Below are positions 22,285 through 31,179 of a stretch of DNA of 32,377 bases, piece after piece. The stretch's first letter is position 1, and the number at the start of each line of letters is the position of its first letter. The position numbers were made by a program, and so were the translations under genes. The notes under the pieces were generated by a model. The model searched no databases and was not told the DNA's origin. It saw only the letters and a program-made list of their open reading frames with translations. The DNA comes from Burkholderiales bacterium (GTDB lineage Bacteria > Pseudomonadota > Gammaproteobacteria > Burkholderiales > Usitatibacteraceae): NCBI GenBank assembly GCA_019634955.1, contig JAHCAK010000042.1, positions 1 to 32,377 on the forward strand. Direction: 5' to 3'.

Positions 22285-22862
22285 CTTCCCTCCCCGTGTG
22301 GGCCGCTCGTGGGCACGGGAAGATCGTACCGCAGCTCGGCGAAGCCCGGCCCGAACATCCTGACGGAGGTCAGGCGAAGGGGCGGGCTGGTGATGTTGCG
22401 GGGAAGCAGGGGCTTGCCCGCGCCCAGGGTGACGGAGGCGACCTGGACGATCAGCTCGTCGAGGAGGCCGGCGTCGTGGAACTGGCCCGCGAGGTCGCCG
22501 CCGCCGACGATCCAGAGGTTCCTGCCGTCGGCCGCCTTCGCCATCTCCTCGTGCACGGGGCGCACGTCGCCCTTCACGAAGCGGATGTCGGCGCCGGGGA
22601 CGGGCGGGAGGCGGCGGCTCGTGAACACCCACGCGGGCTGCTCGTAGGGCCAGGGCTCGCCGTCGCCCGTGCCGGGCTTGATCGCATGGCGCAACATCCA
22701 CTCGTAGGTGTGGGCGCCCATGGCGAGGGCGCCGATGTCCTTGATGAACGCCGGGTAGCTCGTCGCGCCGATGTCGCCGAGGGGAAAGAGCCACTCGAGC
22801 GAGTCGTCCTCGGTGGCGATGAAGCCGTCGAGGGTGGCGGCGGTGTAGTACTGGGTCTTCAT
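22281..22862 (-). CDS. Dihydrofolate-reductase-fold protein (RibD C-terminal-like)
   Basis: The 193-residue protein starts MKTQYYTAATLDGFIATEDD, the usual beginning of the RibD_C/DHFR-like family. It continues with LAMGAHTYEWML (38-residue spacing as in the family) and the nucleotide-binding NLWIVGGGDLAGQF near 113-126. Then comes ELIVQVASVTLGAGKPLLP. These are NADPH-dependent reductases of unknown substrate. A GTG four codons upstream is an alternative start; the ATG fits the family. This is the last normal high-GC gene before the low-GC island. Confidence 0.92.
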   Translation of the reverse strand: MKTQYYTAATLDGFIATEDDSLEWLFPLGDIGATSYPAFIKDIGALAMGAHTYEWMLRHAIKPGTGDGEPWPYEQPAWVFTSRRLPPVPGADIRFVKGDVRPVHEEMAKAADGRNLWIVGGGDLAGQFHDAGLLDELIVQVASVTLGAGKPLLPRNITSPPLRLTSVRMFGPGFAELRYDLPVPTSGPHGEGR

Positions 22863-22908
22863 GGCGGGTCCCACAGCGCGGGGGCTATGTGCTGCGGGTG
22901 GCCAGTGA

Positions 22909-22964
22909 GGTTACGCCAGATGGGCAACAGAATTCCTCAGGAGACGTAACCCCGCAAAACGGGC
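22909..22964. other. Left edge of the low-GC island with small inverted repeats
   Basis: In the 136-base gap 22863-22998 base composition changes. It contains GGTTACG (22909-22915) and its inverse CGTAACC (22945-22951), and next to it CCCG-CAAAA-CGGG (22951-22963). The latter could be a weak terminator for the island operon, which ends at 22999. No direct repeat of this edge was found at the right edge. Confidence 0.35.
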
Positions 22965-22998
22965 TCACCATGACATTTTCCGCGCCACTACGTGCAAT

Positions 22999-23700
22999 TC
23001 ACGTCGTCAGACTTTCTTTTTGTTTGTTTGTCTCCCCGACTGTCATGGCCAGAATCGTTTCGAGTTGCGAGACCAAAACGGTCTCTCCTCTGAATCTCAC
23101 TCGCTCCGTCCTGATGGAACACTGCTGCATACTCATTTGTTCAAACCGTCGCAGCGTCTTCCAAACAGTCTGAAAGACTTTTCGAGCATCCCTTCTGTCA
23201 ATACGTGAAGGTAAGACATGCAACCCCAAGGCTTTGGTCTTGTGCGTCGCCATATCGACGCGCGACCGAAATCTCGCATGATTACCGTACGCCGGACTCT
23301 TCTGTGCAGACTTCATAACCATTGAGGGGCTGCCACCATATTCATAGTCAATAACCCAAAGGTAGTTATGCGCGAGAGTATCTCGAAGGACATAGACCTC
23401 CTCTAGCGCCTTCATGTGACGGAGCTTTGGGTATAGCGCACGAACGACATCAAGCGCGCTCCGGCAACTCGATGAGATCTTCGAGCCCTGGATGTATCGC
23501 ACTCGTGCAACGTATGATTCAAATGCCGCCACCAATAGAAGCACAACCGCTGATGCATACCCGTGTTCGTAGTAACCGGATTGCACTCTGTTTGGTCGGG
23601 TCCGTCCCGCAATCGTGAGCCATCGATCGATAAGGTCGGCAATAGGCTGGAAATACGCGGGGCCTACTATTGTGACGAGATTGTCTGGCGTACGCGCCAT
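22999..23700 (-). CDS. HEPN-like protein of the low-GC island
   Basis: This 233-residue protein is not from a family I can name exactly. It shows the layout of HEPN nuclease domains: a long hydrophobic helix with YASAVVLLLVAAFESYVARV (48-67), then a second helical part containing RDTLAH (Arg106, His111), which fits the HEPN Rx4-6H catalytic motif. A basic C-terminal half (about 150-205) may bind nucleic acid. HEPN proteins are commonly RNases in defence and toxin systems; this function is inferred from the motif only. It is the third gene of the HNH-ATPase-HEPN run, 76 bases after the ATPase. The ribosome binding site is weak. Base and codon use differ from the flanks. Confidence 0.78.
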   Translation of the reverse strand: MARTPDNLVTIVGPAYFQPIADLIDRWLTIAGRTRPNRVQSGYYEHGYASAVVLLLVAAFESYVARVRYIQGSKISSSCRSALDVVRALYPKLRHMKALEEVYVLRDTLAHNYLWVIDYEYGGSPSMVMKSAQKSPAYGNHARFRSRVDMATHKTKALGLHVLPSRIDRRDARKVFQTVWKTLRRFEQMSMQQCSIRTERVRFRGETVLVSQLETILAMTVGETNKQKESLTT

Positions 23701-23723
23701 AGTCTGCTAAGCGCTCCGGCGTT

Positions 23724-23773
23724 GCGGCTAACGGGCAGATCGCAGCCGGCTGAAGTCTGTCCGCCTGAGCCGC
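23724..23773 (-). other. Imperfect palindrome between ATPase and HEPN genes, weakly attC-like
   Basis: The outer arms GCGGCT/AGCCGC are perfect. Inside them CAGA/TCTG pair with bulges between, and the centre holds CAGCCGGCTG. A GTTAGCC lies at the 3' arm (minus strand). The placement directly after the ATPase stop codon, the length (about 50) and the bulged pairing recall integron attC sites, but the 5' RYYYAAC box is poor. A transcription attenuator or simple hairpin is equally possible. Confidence 0.3.
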
Positions 23774-23776
23774 GGG

Positions 23777-25288
23777 CTAAACGTCGGCTGGTTCAAGCGG
23801 AGCATCTCCCCTACGAAACTTCTTCAACCCCAGTGCTTCCATCAATCCGGCGTGAATGCGGAAACTAGTTGCTGCTTCATCCAGACGCACAGTGGGGTCG
23901 ATGTAGCGCCAGATGTACTCAGAACCCCCGCCGACGCCCCCGGTCTTCTGATAGCCGACGAGAGAGAACTCGAATAGCTGCCGGAGAACGCTTAGGGCGG
24001 TGGCGCCGCCGAGAAGATCGGAGCGCCGCATGCACGCTTGATCGAACTCCTCGCGCGTGAACTGGAGCGCCTCGAGCGATCTCAGAATGTCGATGTAGTC
24101 GCGATACTCTGGAACGTGTTTGAAGATCTCGTCCGCAAGCTCATTGAGAAGGTACTCAGAGTACGGTGTTCGTGCGGTGATAATGTCTCTGTTTTCGAAT
24201 TTTCCGTCCACCGTGCCGCCGTGTGCCTTGTACGCGACGAGTACTTCATTGGCGAACTTGATGGCATCGCGAGGTCGTCGGAAGGTGCGATCCAGAATGT
24301 GTTTGTACTTCGACTGTCGTCCAGGCATCTCATGGGCTTCATCGAAGACATTTTCCCACGGGACCACCAATTCCTCGGTTTGCAGCGCGACAGCGAAGCG
24401 GCGCTCAAGCAGGGAGCGAAGGGTCCACCTTGTCCGCGGCCCGTCCCACTCGATTAGTGACATGAAGTTTTCGGTTAGCTTGTTCTTGTCTTCGAACTGA
24501 AGAGTTCTGTAGATGTCGTCTCGAAGGCACAGAACAATCGAAGTTCTCCTATTTGCTTGCCGAAACGAGTTGTTGAGTGAGTTCGCGGCAAGTAGAAGAC
24601 CGACAAGCATCTGCGAATAGCGCGCGTCGTTGGGATCGAAGCCCTTGTCGAGTTCGTCGAAGCAAACGTAATAGCTGTGAGCGGGGTTTAGGCAGGCCGC
24701 AATCGCGTCTGCTATTGAATTGTTAACCTCTTGAAATATTTTGGGAAGGTCGCCAACCGGAACTGATTCAAGATCAACACCGGCTTCAACAATGCCAGCA
24801 AGCCTCAAGTGAGGTTTGATACGAAGCCGCTTTCCTGGGGTGAACAGTTGAGTTACGTCGGGATCGCGGGTGCCGTACGAGTCAACGACGAACCGTTCGA
24901 CCTTGCCGAGTTCCTCAAGAGCCTCTTCGTTCCACGGTTGACTGCTATCCTGGTTCAGAAGGATCTTCGCCAACGTCATCAGAATCAGGTAGCGCCAGCT
25001 GTGCGCAAAGCGCTGTTCTTCGGGGACGCCGACCATGCCCTGCAGGTTGTGGTGATGCCATGGGTAGTCGGTAAAGGTATGGCCGTACGCGAACACGTCA
25101 TGCTGCCGCATCCGAATGATCTTGCGGAAGATGGCCGTCTTGCCGCTACCCTTTCGCCCCACAACCAGGGGCTTTCGATGCGCGACTGCCTCAATGTAAG
25201 CTTCATGGCCCTGAAACGCCTGCTCCAACAGATCGTCAGTGTCCGCGTCGGTGCTGCCAAAGTTTGCTACGTCGATGAGCTCTCGCAT
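23777..25288 (-). CDS. P-loop ATPase, Sll1717-like, of the low-GC island
   Basis: The 503-residue protein begins MRELIDVANFGSTDAD and has Walker A GRKGSGKT at residues 44-51 and Walker B YYVCFDELD at 206-214. A sensor-like IVLCLRDDIY (251-260) and FRRPRDAIKF follow further on. The C-terminal third is helical, winged-helix-like, with FSLVGYQ. This matches the family named P-loop ATPase Sll1717, STAND/AAA-type ATPases often located in defence islands. I chose the ATG at 25288 because the family starts there and GAGAAG is upstream; the frame is open to 25366. It lies between the HNH and HEPN genes. Composition is clearly less GC-rich than the flanks. Confidence 0.88.
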   Translation of the reverse strand: MRELIDVANFGSTDADTDDLLEQAFQGHEAYIEAVAHRKPLVVGRKGSGKTAIFRKIIRMRQHDVFAYGHTFTDYPWHHHNLQGMVGVPEEQRFAHSWRYLILMTLAKILLNQDSSQPWNEEALEELGKVERFVVDSYGTRDPDVTQLFTPGKRLRIKPHLRLAGIVEAGVDLESVPVGDLPKIFQEVNNSIADAIAACLNPAHSYYVCFDELDKGFDPNDARYSQMLVGLLLAANSLNNSFRQANRRTSIVLCLRDDIYRTLQFEDKNKLTENFMSLIEWDGPRTRWTLRSLLERRFAVALQTEELVVPWENVFDEAHEMPGRQSKYKHILDRTFRRPRDAIKFANEVLVAYKAHGGTVDGKFENRDIITARTPYSEYLLNELADEIFKHVPEYRDYIDILRSLEALQFTREEFDQACMRRSDLLGGATALSVLRQLFEFSLVGYQKTGGVGGGSEYIWRYIDPTVRLDEAATSFRIHAGLMEALGLKKFRRGDAPLEPADV

Positions 25289-25416
25289 AGGTCTTCTCTG
25301 ATGTTTAGTCGCCGAATCAAGCGGTCGACCACGGCACTTCATACCACCTTGGCGCGCGCATACCATCTAAGGCGTGCAAAGAGCGGCCTCGACTTGACAC
25401 CATCTGTTCAAACGTG

Positions 25417-25917
25417 TCATTTGACTTCATCTTTGTCGCGCTTAATGCTGTTGTGACTGCGACATAAGAACCGTAGGTTTGAGAGTTCATCCGTGCCGCC
25501 GCGCGAAAGTGGCTTAATGTGATCAACCGTCAGGTGTTCAGCGGCCTTGCAGCCTGGCATCGCGCATACGTAAGAAGCTCCCGCGTCCAACATGGCGAGT
25601 ACGAGATATGAGCGAGTGGCATTGAACTCGTTGCGTCGAATCTTTGTGTGGGTCTTTTTGGCCTTGGCGCCAGCCTCGGCGACTCGGATTAACTCCAGGA
25701 GACGTAAGTATTCGTTGTAGGACAGCTCCGAATACCTCGCGAGTGGGCCCGAACCACCGTGGCAGGCTTCGCGTAGGGCTTCGTCAGCCATGTGCGAGTA
25801 CGCAATTTCAATCAGTCCAGCGAGACGATGCGGCGTAACGTTCAGTGCTGCGCGGTGGACCAAGACGCCAACATTCGGTGCAAACGAGACGATACCGTCG
25901 ATATTGATGAGTGGCAT
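25417..25917 (-). CDS. HNH endonuclease of the low-GC island
   Basis: The 166-residue protein has a helical N-terminal part (about 25-110) of unknown type. A C-terminal HNH domain follows: Cys118 and Cys123 in CAMPGC, Asp132-His133 in VDHIKPLSRGG, Asn147, and Cys152/His155 in CRSHN. All residues of a zinc-stabilised HNH active site are present. It is first in the minus-strand run, 128 bases before the ATPase start; that gap holds no gene I can support. An HNH nuclease beside a P-loop ATPase recalls the general logic of Septu (PtuA/PtuB), but the ATPase here is of a different type. Confidence 0.88.
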   Translation of the reverse strand: MPLINIDGIVSFAPNVGVLVHRAALNVTPHRLAGLIEIAYSHMADEALREACHGGSGPLARYSELSYNEYLRLLELIRVAEAGAKAKKTHTKIRRNEFNATRSYLVLAMLDAGASYVCAMPGCKAAEHLTVDHIKPLSRGGTDELSNLRFLCRSHNSIKRDKDEVK

Positions 25918-26164
25918 ATGCGTTTCGGTCGACGTGTTGGAGCTAGCAATCGTGTTGCCACGAAGTGCTCATTAAGTGCGCCTGATATCCCAATATTCGC
26001 TGTAGAATAACGGTTGTATTCTGTCCTTCTTGTAGCAAAGGGTCAATCGCAGCCAATTGATCCCGCGGCGAGATCCCGCTTCACAGCCGATATCGACAGA
26101 GGACAGGCCCAGCATCCTGGCGACCGATGTCCCACGACTCCGGCACCCGCTCAGGAGAGCCGCC
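25918..26164. other. Divergent gap, right edge of low-GC island
   Basis: The 247 bases between the HNH start codon (minus) and the protease start codon (plus) change from AT-richer to GC-rich near 26050. TATTC-GCTGTA-GAATA (25994-26009) is a small inverted repeat that could be an operator for the island operon. No integrase, tRNA or clear duplicated edge is seen. Confidence 0.4.
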
Positions 26165-28031
26165 ATGCCCTCGAAGCCCCGCCGCACCCGCTTCGCCCGC
26201 AGCGCCGCCGCGAAGCGACCGCTGCGCATCGTCACCCCCGACAAGCTGGACCTGCGCGACCGGCCCTACCAGCCCTCGGTCGCGATCGCGCCGCCGCCGG
26301 CGTTCCGCGCGAAGGTGCGCATGCCCGTGCTCTCGCAGGGCGAGTCGAGCGCGTGCACGGGCTTCGCGCTCGCCACCGTCGTGGGCCAGCTCCTCAAGCA
26401 GGCCAACCGGACGGCCGACGCCGCGGTGTCGCCGTGGATGCTCTACTCCATGGCCCGCCGCTACGACGAGTTCCCGGGCGCCGAGGACGCGGGCTCGAGC
26501 CTGCGCGGCGCGCTGAAGGGCTGGCACAGGCACGGCGCCTGCGCCCTCGGCCTGTGGGAGGCGATCGACATGCCGGTCGCGACCAACGTCCCCGGCAAGG
26601 ACTGGTGGCTCGACGCCGTGAACCGGCCGCTGGGCGCCTATTACCGCCTCGACACGCGCTCGGTCACGGACATGCACGTGGCGCTGAACGAGGTGGGCGT
26701 GCTCTACGCGAGCGCCATCTGCCACGACGGCTGGCTCGAGGACGGCAAGGCCGCCTCGCGCAAGGGCTGGGCCATCCCGTTCCGCAAGGCGAAGTTCGCC
26801 GACGGCGGCCACGCCTTCGCGATCGTCGGTTACGACGAGCGCGGCTTCCTCGTGCACAACTCGTGGGGCAAGGGCTGGGGCGACGGCGGGTTCGCCACGC
26901 TCACCTACGCGGACTGGCTCGAGCACGCCATGGACTGCTGGGTGGCGCAGCTCGGCGTCGTCACGCAGGAGCACCGGCGCGTGGCCTCCTCGCCCATCGG
27001 GGTGAGGAAAGGCGCGGCGCTTTCCTCCGACCGCCTCCTCGCGCGCCACCAGCTCGCGCCGTACGTGGTGAACATGGAAAACAACGGGAGGCTCTCTTCC
27101 TCGGGAGCCTTCCGCACCGGCGAGGACGACGTGCGCGCGCTCGTCACCGATTACCTCGCCGCCGCGCGCAAGGACTGGGGGCTCGGGGCCGGCGAGCCCG
27201 TCGACATCTGCCTCTACGCGCACGGCGGGCTCGTGGGCGAGGATGACGCCGCGCGAACCTTCGCGAGTGGCGTATTCGCGCCTACGCGGCGAGGCTCTTC
27301 CCGGTGTTCGTGATGGGAATCCGATCTCTGGTCCACCATCAGGGCGCGGCTGGAGGACATCGTGCGGAAGGCGCCGCGGCCGACGGCGGGCCCGCTGGAG
27401 TCGCTGGGCAGGTGGTGGGACGCGCGGCTGGAATCGCTGCTCGCCCCCGCGGGCGGGGCGCTGTGGGGCGAGATGAAGCAGAACGCGCAGGCGCTCTCGG
27501 GCGACGCGCGGTAATTCGCGGCTGCTCTTCCGCCACCTGAACGACTCGGCGGTCGCCAACGGGCCCGGCTTCCGCCTGCACCTCGTGGGCCACTCGGCCG
27601 GCTCGATCGTGCACGCCTACGTGATCGACCGGCTGGCCGCGCAGGAGTGGGAGTTCGAGAGCGTCACCTTCCTCGCGCCCGCGATCCGAGTCGACACCTT
27701 CGACGAGCGCGTGCGGCCGTGGGTGGAGAGCCGCAAGGTGAGGCGGCTGCGCGAGTTCCACCTCACCGACGCGGCCGAGCGGCAGGATCCCACCTGCCGG
27801 CCGATCCTGGCTGCTGGCCGCTCGCTGCTCTACCTCGTGTCGCAGTCCTTCGAGGGCGGGCGCGAGGTGCCGATCCTCGGCATGGAGAAGCATTTCGCTG
27901 ACCTCGCGCGCCTGCGCGTTCGGTGAAGGTCTTCGCAGCCGGGCGGCGACATTACCGCCAGCACGACCCACGGCGGGTTCGACGACGACGCGGCGACGAT
28001 GGCGAGCGTGATCGCCGGCATGGGAAAATAG
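26165..28031 (+). pseudogene. Papain-like (C1) protease fused to alpha/beta hydrolase, broken by about five frameshifts
   Basis: The first frame (26165 to about 27255) gives a C1-family protease domain: QGESSACTGFA with the nucleophilic Cys, GGHAFAIVGYD with the His and VHNSWGKGWGDGG with the Asn. AGGAG lies eight bases before the ATG. The protein then continues into an alpha/beta-hydrolase domain with AHGGLVGEDDAA, HLVGHSAGS (nucleophile elbow) and the late STTHGGFDDDAA. The reading moves between frames near 27255, 27313, 27490-27525, 27915 and 27945, ending at the TAG at 28029. Similarity is kept on both sides of each shift, so either the gene decayed very recently or the sequence has indel errors here. 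If intact it would be about 620 residues and cytoplasmic. Confidence 0.8.
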
Positions 28032-28036
28032 GAGGC

Positions 28037-28774
28037 ATGGACCTCTACATCGTCACGGGGCACACGAAGGGGCTCGGCCGCGCGCTGGTCGAGCAGCTCG
28101 GCCGCGAGCCGGAGACCGAGCTGATCGCGCTGGGGCGCGCGCCGGACGGGCCCATCCCGGGGGGCGCGCAGCTCTTCGTGGACCTCGCCGCGCCGCGCGC
28201 GGTGGAGTCGGCCTGCGACCGCATCGAGGAGCGGATGCGCGGCAAGCGCTACGGCAAGGCCGTCCTGGTCAACAACGCGGGCGTGATCTCGCCGGTGGGC
28301 ATGCTCGACCGCGTGGACGCCGCGGAGCTGGAGCGCAGCCTCGCCGTGAACTTCGCCGCGCCCATCCTGCTCATGCGCCGCTTCCTCATCGCCATGGCCA
28401 CGGCCGCCAAGGTGAAGCGCGTGATCAACATCTCCTCCGGCGCGGCCCGCCGTCCCTACTTCGGCTGGGGCGCCTACTGCGCGGCCAAGGCCGGCCTCGA
28501 CATGATCTCGCGCGTGGCGGCGCTGGAGGCGCAGGCGGCGATGACGGGCGTGCAGGTCGTGAGCCTCGCGCCCGGGGTGATCGACACGCCCATGCAGGGC
28601 GTGGTGCGCAGCGCGAGCCCGGAGGAGTTCGTGGACGTCGAGCGCTTCCGCGCGATGAAGGCGAAGGGGGAGCTGCGGCCGCCCGAGGAGGTCGCCGCCG
28701 ACATCCTGCGCCTCGAGAAATCCGGGAAGCTCTTCGCCGAACCCATCGCCGACCTGCGAACGCTGGGCGAGTGA
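28037..28774 (+). CDS. Short-chain dehydrogenase/reductase (sepiapterin/benzil reductase-like)
   Basis: The 245-residue enzyme has TGHTKGLG (7-14) for NAD(P) binding, VLVNNAGV near 75-82 and the catalytic Ser in NISSGA with YCAAK (Tyr-x3-Lys) near 137-158. A C-terminal SLAPGVIDTPM follows. The sequence is nearest in style to the YueD/sepiapterin-reductase-like SDRs; the substrate is unknown. The only Shine-Dalgarno-like sequence, AGGAGG, is just one base from the ATG and overlaps the stop codon of the preceding broken gene, an unusually short spacing. Its TGA overlaps the GTG of the next gene (GTGA). Confidence 0.92.
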   Translation: MDLYIVTGHTKGLGRALVEQLGREPETELIALGRAPDGPIPGGAQLFVDLAAPRAVESACDRIEERMRGKRYGKAVLVNNAGVISPVGMLDRVDAAELERSLAVNFAAPILLMRRFLIAMATAAKVKRVINISSGAARRPYFGWGAYCAAKAGLDMISRVAALEAQAAMTGVQVVSLAPGVIDTPMQGVVRSASPEEFVDVERFRAMKAKGELRPPEEVAADILRLEKSGKLFAEPIADLRTLGE

Positions 28775-29529
28775 TCGTCGACCCGTTCTTCTACGCGGTG
28801 GCCATCCCCGCGGTGCTGCTCATGGGCGTGTCCAAGGGCGGCTTCGGCAGCGGCCTGGGCATCATGGCCACGCCGCTCGTGGCGCTCGCCGTGCCGGCGC
28901 CGCAGGCCGCGGCCATCCTGCTGCCCATCCTGCTGGTGATGGACGCGACGGGGCTCGCGGCCTACCGCGGCACCTTTCACCGCGCCAACCTCGGGCTGCT
29001 GCTCGCAGGCGGCATCGCCGGGATCGCACTCGGCGCCCTCGTCTTTCGCTTCGTGAGCGAGCCGATGCTGCGCGTGGCGCTGGGGGCGATGGCGATCGCG
29101 TTCGTCGCGCACCGCCTGCGGCAGGGCGGGGCCGATGCGCCCGCCATCGTGCCGTCCAAGGGCAAGGGCCTCTTCTGGTCCACGCTTTCCGGGCTCACGA
29201 GCACGATCGCGCACGCGGGAGGGCCGCCGCTCTCCGTGTACCTGCTGCCCCAGAAGCTCGACAAGGCGGTGCTCGTGGGCACCACGGTGATCTTCTTCGC
29301 CGTGATCAACGCGGTGAAGCTCGTGCCGTACGTCTGGCTCGGGCTCTTCGATTCGGCGAACCTCCTCACCTCGCTCGCCCTCGTGCCGCTCGCGCCCTTC
29401 GGGATCTGGCTGGGCGTGTGGCTCATGCGGCGCCTGTCGCAGGCGCTCTTCTACCGCATCGCCTACGCCATGCTCGCGATCGTCGGCGCGAAGCTCCTCT
29501 GGGACGGCGCGCGCGGCCTCGCGGGCTAG
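28771..29529 (+). CDS. TauE/SafE-family sulfite/anion exporter
   Basis: This is a 252-residue inner-membrane permease with about eight hydrophobic segments in two repeats. The repeat signatures are GVSKGGFGSGLGIMATPL (19-36) and SGLTSTIAHAGGPPLSVYLLP (about 138-158). Family members move sulfite, sulfoacetate and other anions, or handle sulfur compounds; the substrate cannot be told here. Translation starts with GTG in a GTGA overlap with the SDR gene, so the two are one transcriptional unit. The stop codon overlaps that of the convergent gene in a shared CTAG. Confidence 0.94.
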   Translation: MIVDPFFYAVAIPAVLLMGVSKGGFGSGLGIMATPLVALAVPAPQAAAILLPILLVMDATGLAAYRGTFHRANLGLLLAGGIAGIALGALVFRFVSEPMLRVALGAMAIAFVAHRLRQGGADAPAIVPSKGKGLFWSTLSGLTSTIAHAGGPPLSVYLLPQKLDKAVLVGTTVIFFAVINAVKLVPYVWLGLFDSANLLTSLALVPLAPFGIWLGVWLMRRLSQALFYRIAYAMLAIVGAKLLWDGARGLAG

Positions 29530-31093
29530 CGCCGCCCGCCTCGAATCGCGCGCCACAGGAAACCCGCCGCGAGGGCGAGCGGGAGGATGCCGGTGACCGT
29601 CCAGAGCGCGATGGGCCAAGTCGAGCGGCGCGGGGGCGGGGGCAGCAGGTCGGAGTCGCGCAGTTCCTCGGGAAAGGGGCGCGGCGGCACGGGGATCACC
29701 TGCAGGTCGGCGGGGTCGGCGGGCAGGCAATTCATGTACTCGCGCGGGTTGGCGGCGGGCCAGGTGCCCCAGGCGCGCGAGGAGGGGATCTGCGGCAGGC
29801 GCACGCCGACGAGCGCTTCGATGTCCTCGGCCAGCATTCTTGCGAGGGTGCCGTCTTCCGCGCCTCGCGCGCCGCGCGCCAGTTGCAGCAGGCCGAACGC
29901 GGCTTCCTCGAAGGCGGCGGCGGGCATGAGCCGCGTGCGGTCCTCGGTGAGGTACTCGTAGGCGGTGCGCGCCGATGCGAGCCGGCCCTCGGTGAACGCC
30001 TTCGCGGGAATGGCGAGCCAGGCCCGCAGCCTGTCCGAGGGCCCGCGCGAGGCGAGCGGCCATCCCAGCGCGTGCAGCAGGTCGACGGCGATCGAGGCGC
30101 AATTCATCGACGAGTGCCGGTAGGGAAGCTGGCGGCGCCAGAACTGCAGGTAGAGCCGGCTGAGCGCCCCCGCAGCGCTCGATCGCCCGGCCGTCGCGAA
30201 GCACGGCCACCATCAGGTACGAAGGGCGATACCACGCCTGCCCGCTGTTCAGGTCGGCGAGGTAGTTGTCCAGCGGGACCGGTGCCGGGAGGATGCCTTT
30301 CTCGCTCTCCAGGTCCAGCGTGTAGAAGTTGGCCGCGAGGAGATCCGCGAGGCGGCCACCGGGGCCGAGAAGCCCGGTGGCGAGCGCGAGGTGGCCGCCC
30401 CAGGCCTCGTCGTCGTCGCCCTGCGCGCCGCTCAGCACGAAGGCCAGCACGGGCCTGCCCGCCCAGCCGCGGCGGCCGGGCTCGCGTTCCCAGACCGGGT
30501 GCGTCTCCGGCGGCGAGTCGATGCCGCCGCGTTCGGCGCTGCGCACCAGCCCCGGATCGGCGAGGCGGCGTAAGAGTTTGCCGCGCGGACGGCGGGGGCG
30601 GCTTCACGACGCGCCAGTCCTCCGGCCACAGGGTGCGGGCCTCGAAGGCGCCGCCGGCCCGCGTCTCTCCCCGCATCGTCACGGTACGCCCGGCGAGGTA
30701 ATGGAAGGTCGAGGCGTCCGCCCAGGACCGGTTGAGGGGGTGGGGCGCGACGAGAGCGAGCGAAGCGGCACCGGCCGCGTCGCGGAAGGTGGCGCCGTCG
30801 GCGGCGAGGCGCACGCCGGCCTTGCGTTCGGACGCGGCCAGCCAGACCAGCGGGGGCTTCGTGAGCGGGCCGGGGTCGCGGGCCCACGCCGACACGTCCG
30901 CGAAAGGATCGACCCCGCGGGAATATCCGGCGAAGGGCGGTGTTACCGGGATGGCGATCGTCTCCCGCGCGAAGAGCTCGCGCGCGGTGCGGGAGACGGT
31001 GTCGCCGGCCGTCGCCCCCGTGGCCAGCCGGAAGGCCGCGGGTTCGAAGGGGCCGAGCGGGCTGTCGGGCGGGAGAGGGCGGTCGTCGGGCAT
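29526..31093 (-). pseudogene. Membrane-anchored protein with possible permuted papain-like domain, broken by two frameshifts
   Basis: Three consecutive frames together would encode about 520 residues. The first frame runs from the ATG at 31093 (MPDDRPLPPDSP) to about 30585. The second goes to a run of five C's at 30167-30171. The last runs to the stop at 29526 and ends in a single membrane segment (WPIALWTVTGILPLALAAG) with a basic tail. The middle holds AWGGHLALATG, and about 115 residues later YRHSSMNCASIAVDLL. A His before a Cys after Asn is the order found in circularly permuted papain-like families such as DUF4105; this is a weak inference. The second shift is at a homopolymer, so a sequencing error is possible. 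Confidence 0.7.
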
Positions 31094-31129
31094 CGCGGCC
31101 TCCATCATGCACGGCCCGGGCGCCCGCGC

Positions 31130-31135
31130 TACACT
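31130..31135 (+). promoter_or_regulatory. Candidate -10 box of the small secreted protein gene
   Basis: TACACT lies 44 bases before the ATG at 31180 in the divergent gap. No convincing -35 is seen 16-18 bases upstream. Confidence 0.3.
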
Positions 31136-31179
31136 CCGCGCGCTTCACCCCCCAACAACGCACGAGAGGAGCCTCCACC

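Noticed and set aside
25289-25416. Possible small gene between the HNH and ATPase genes
   Set aside because: The ATPase frame is open to 25366, but the extra residues do not resemble the family start and no other frame there has a good start and ribosome binding site.
22890-26060. Direct repeats or a tRNA at the edges of the low-GC island
   Set aside because: I compared both edges by eye and found no matching duplication and no tRNA; the mode of insertion stays open.
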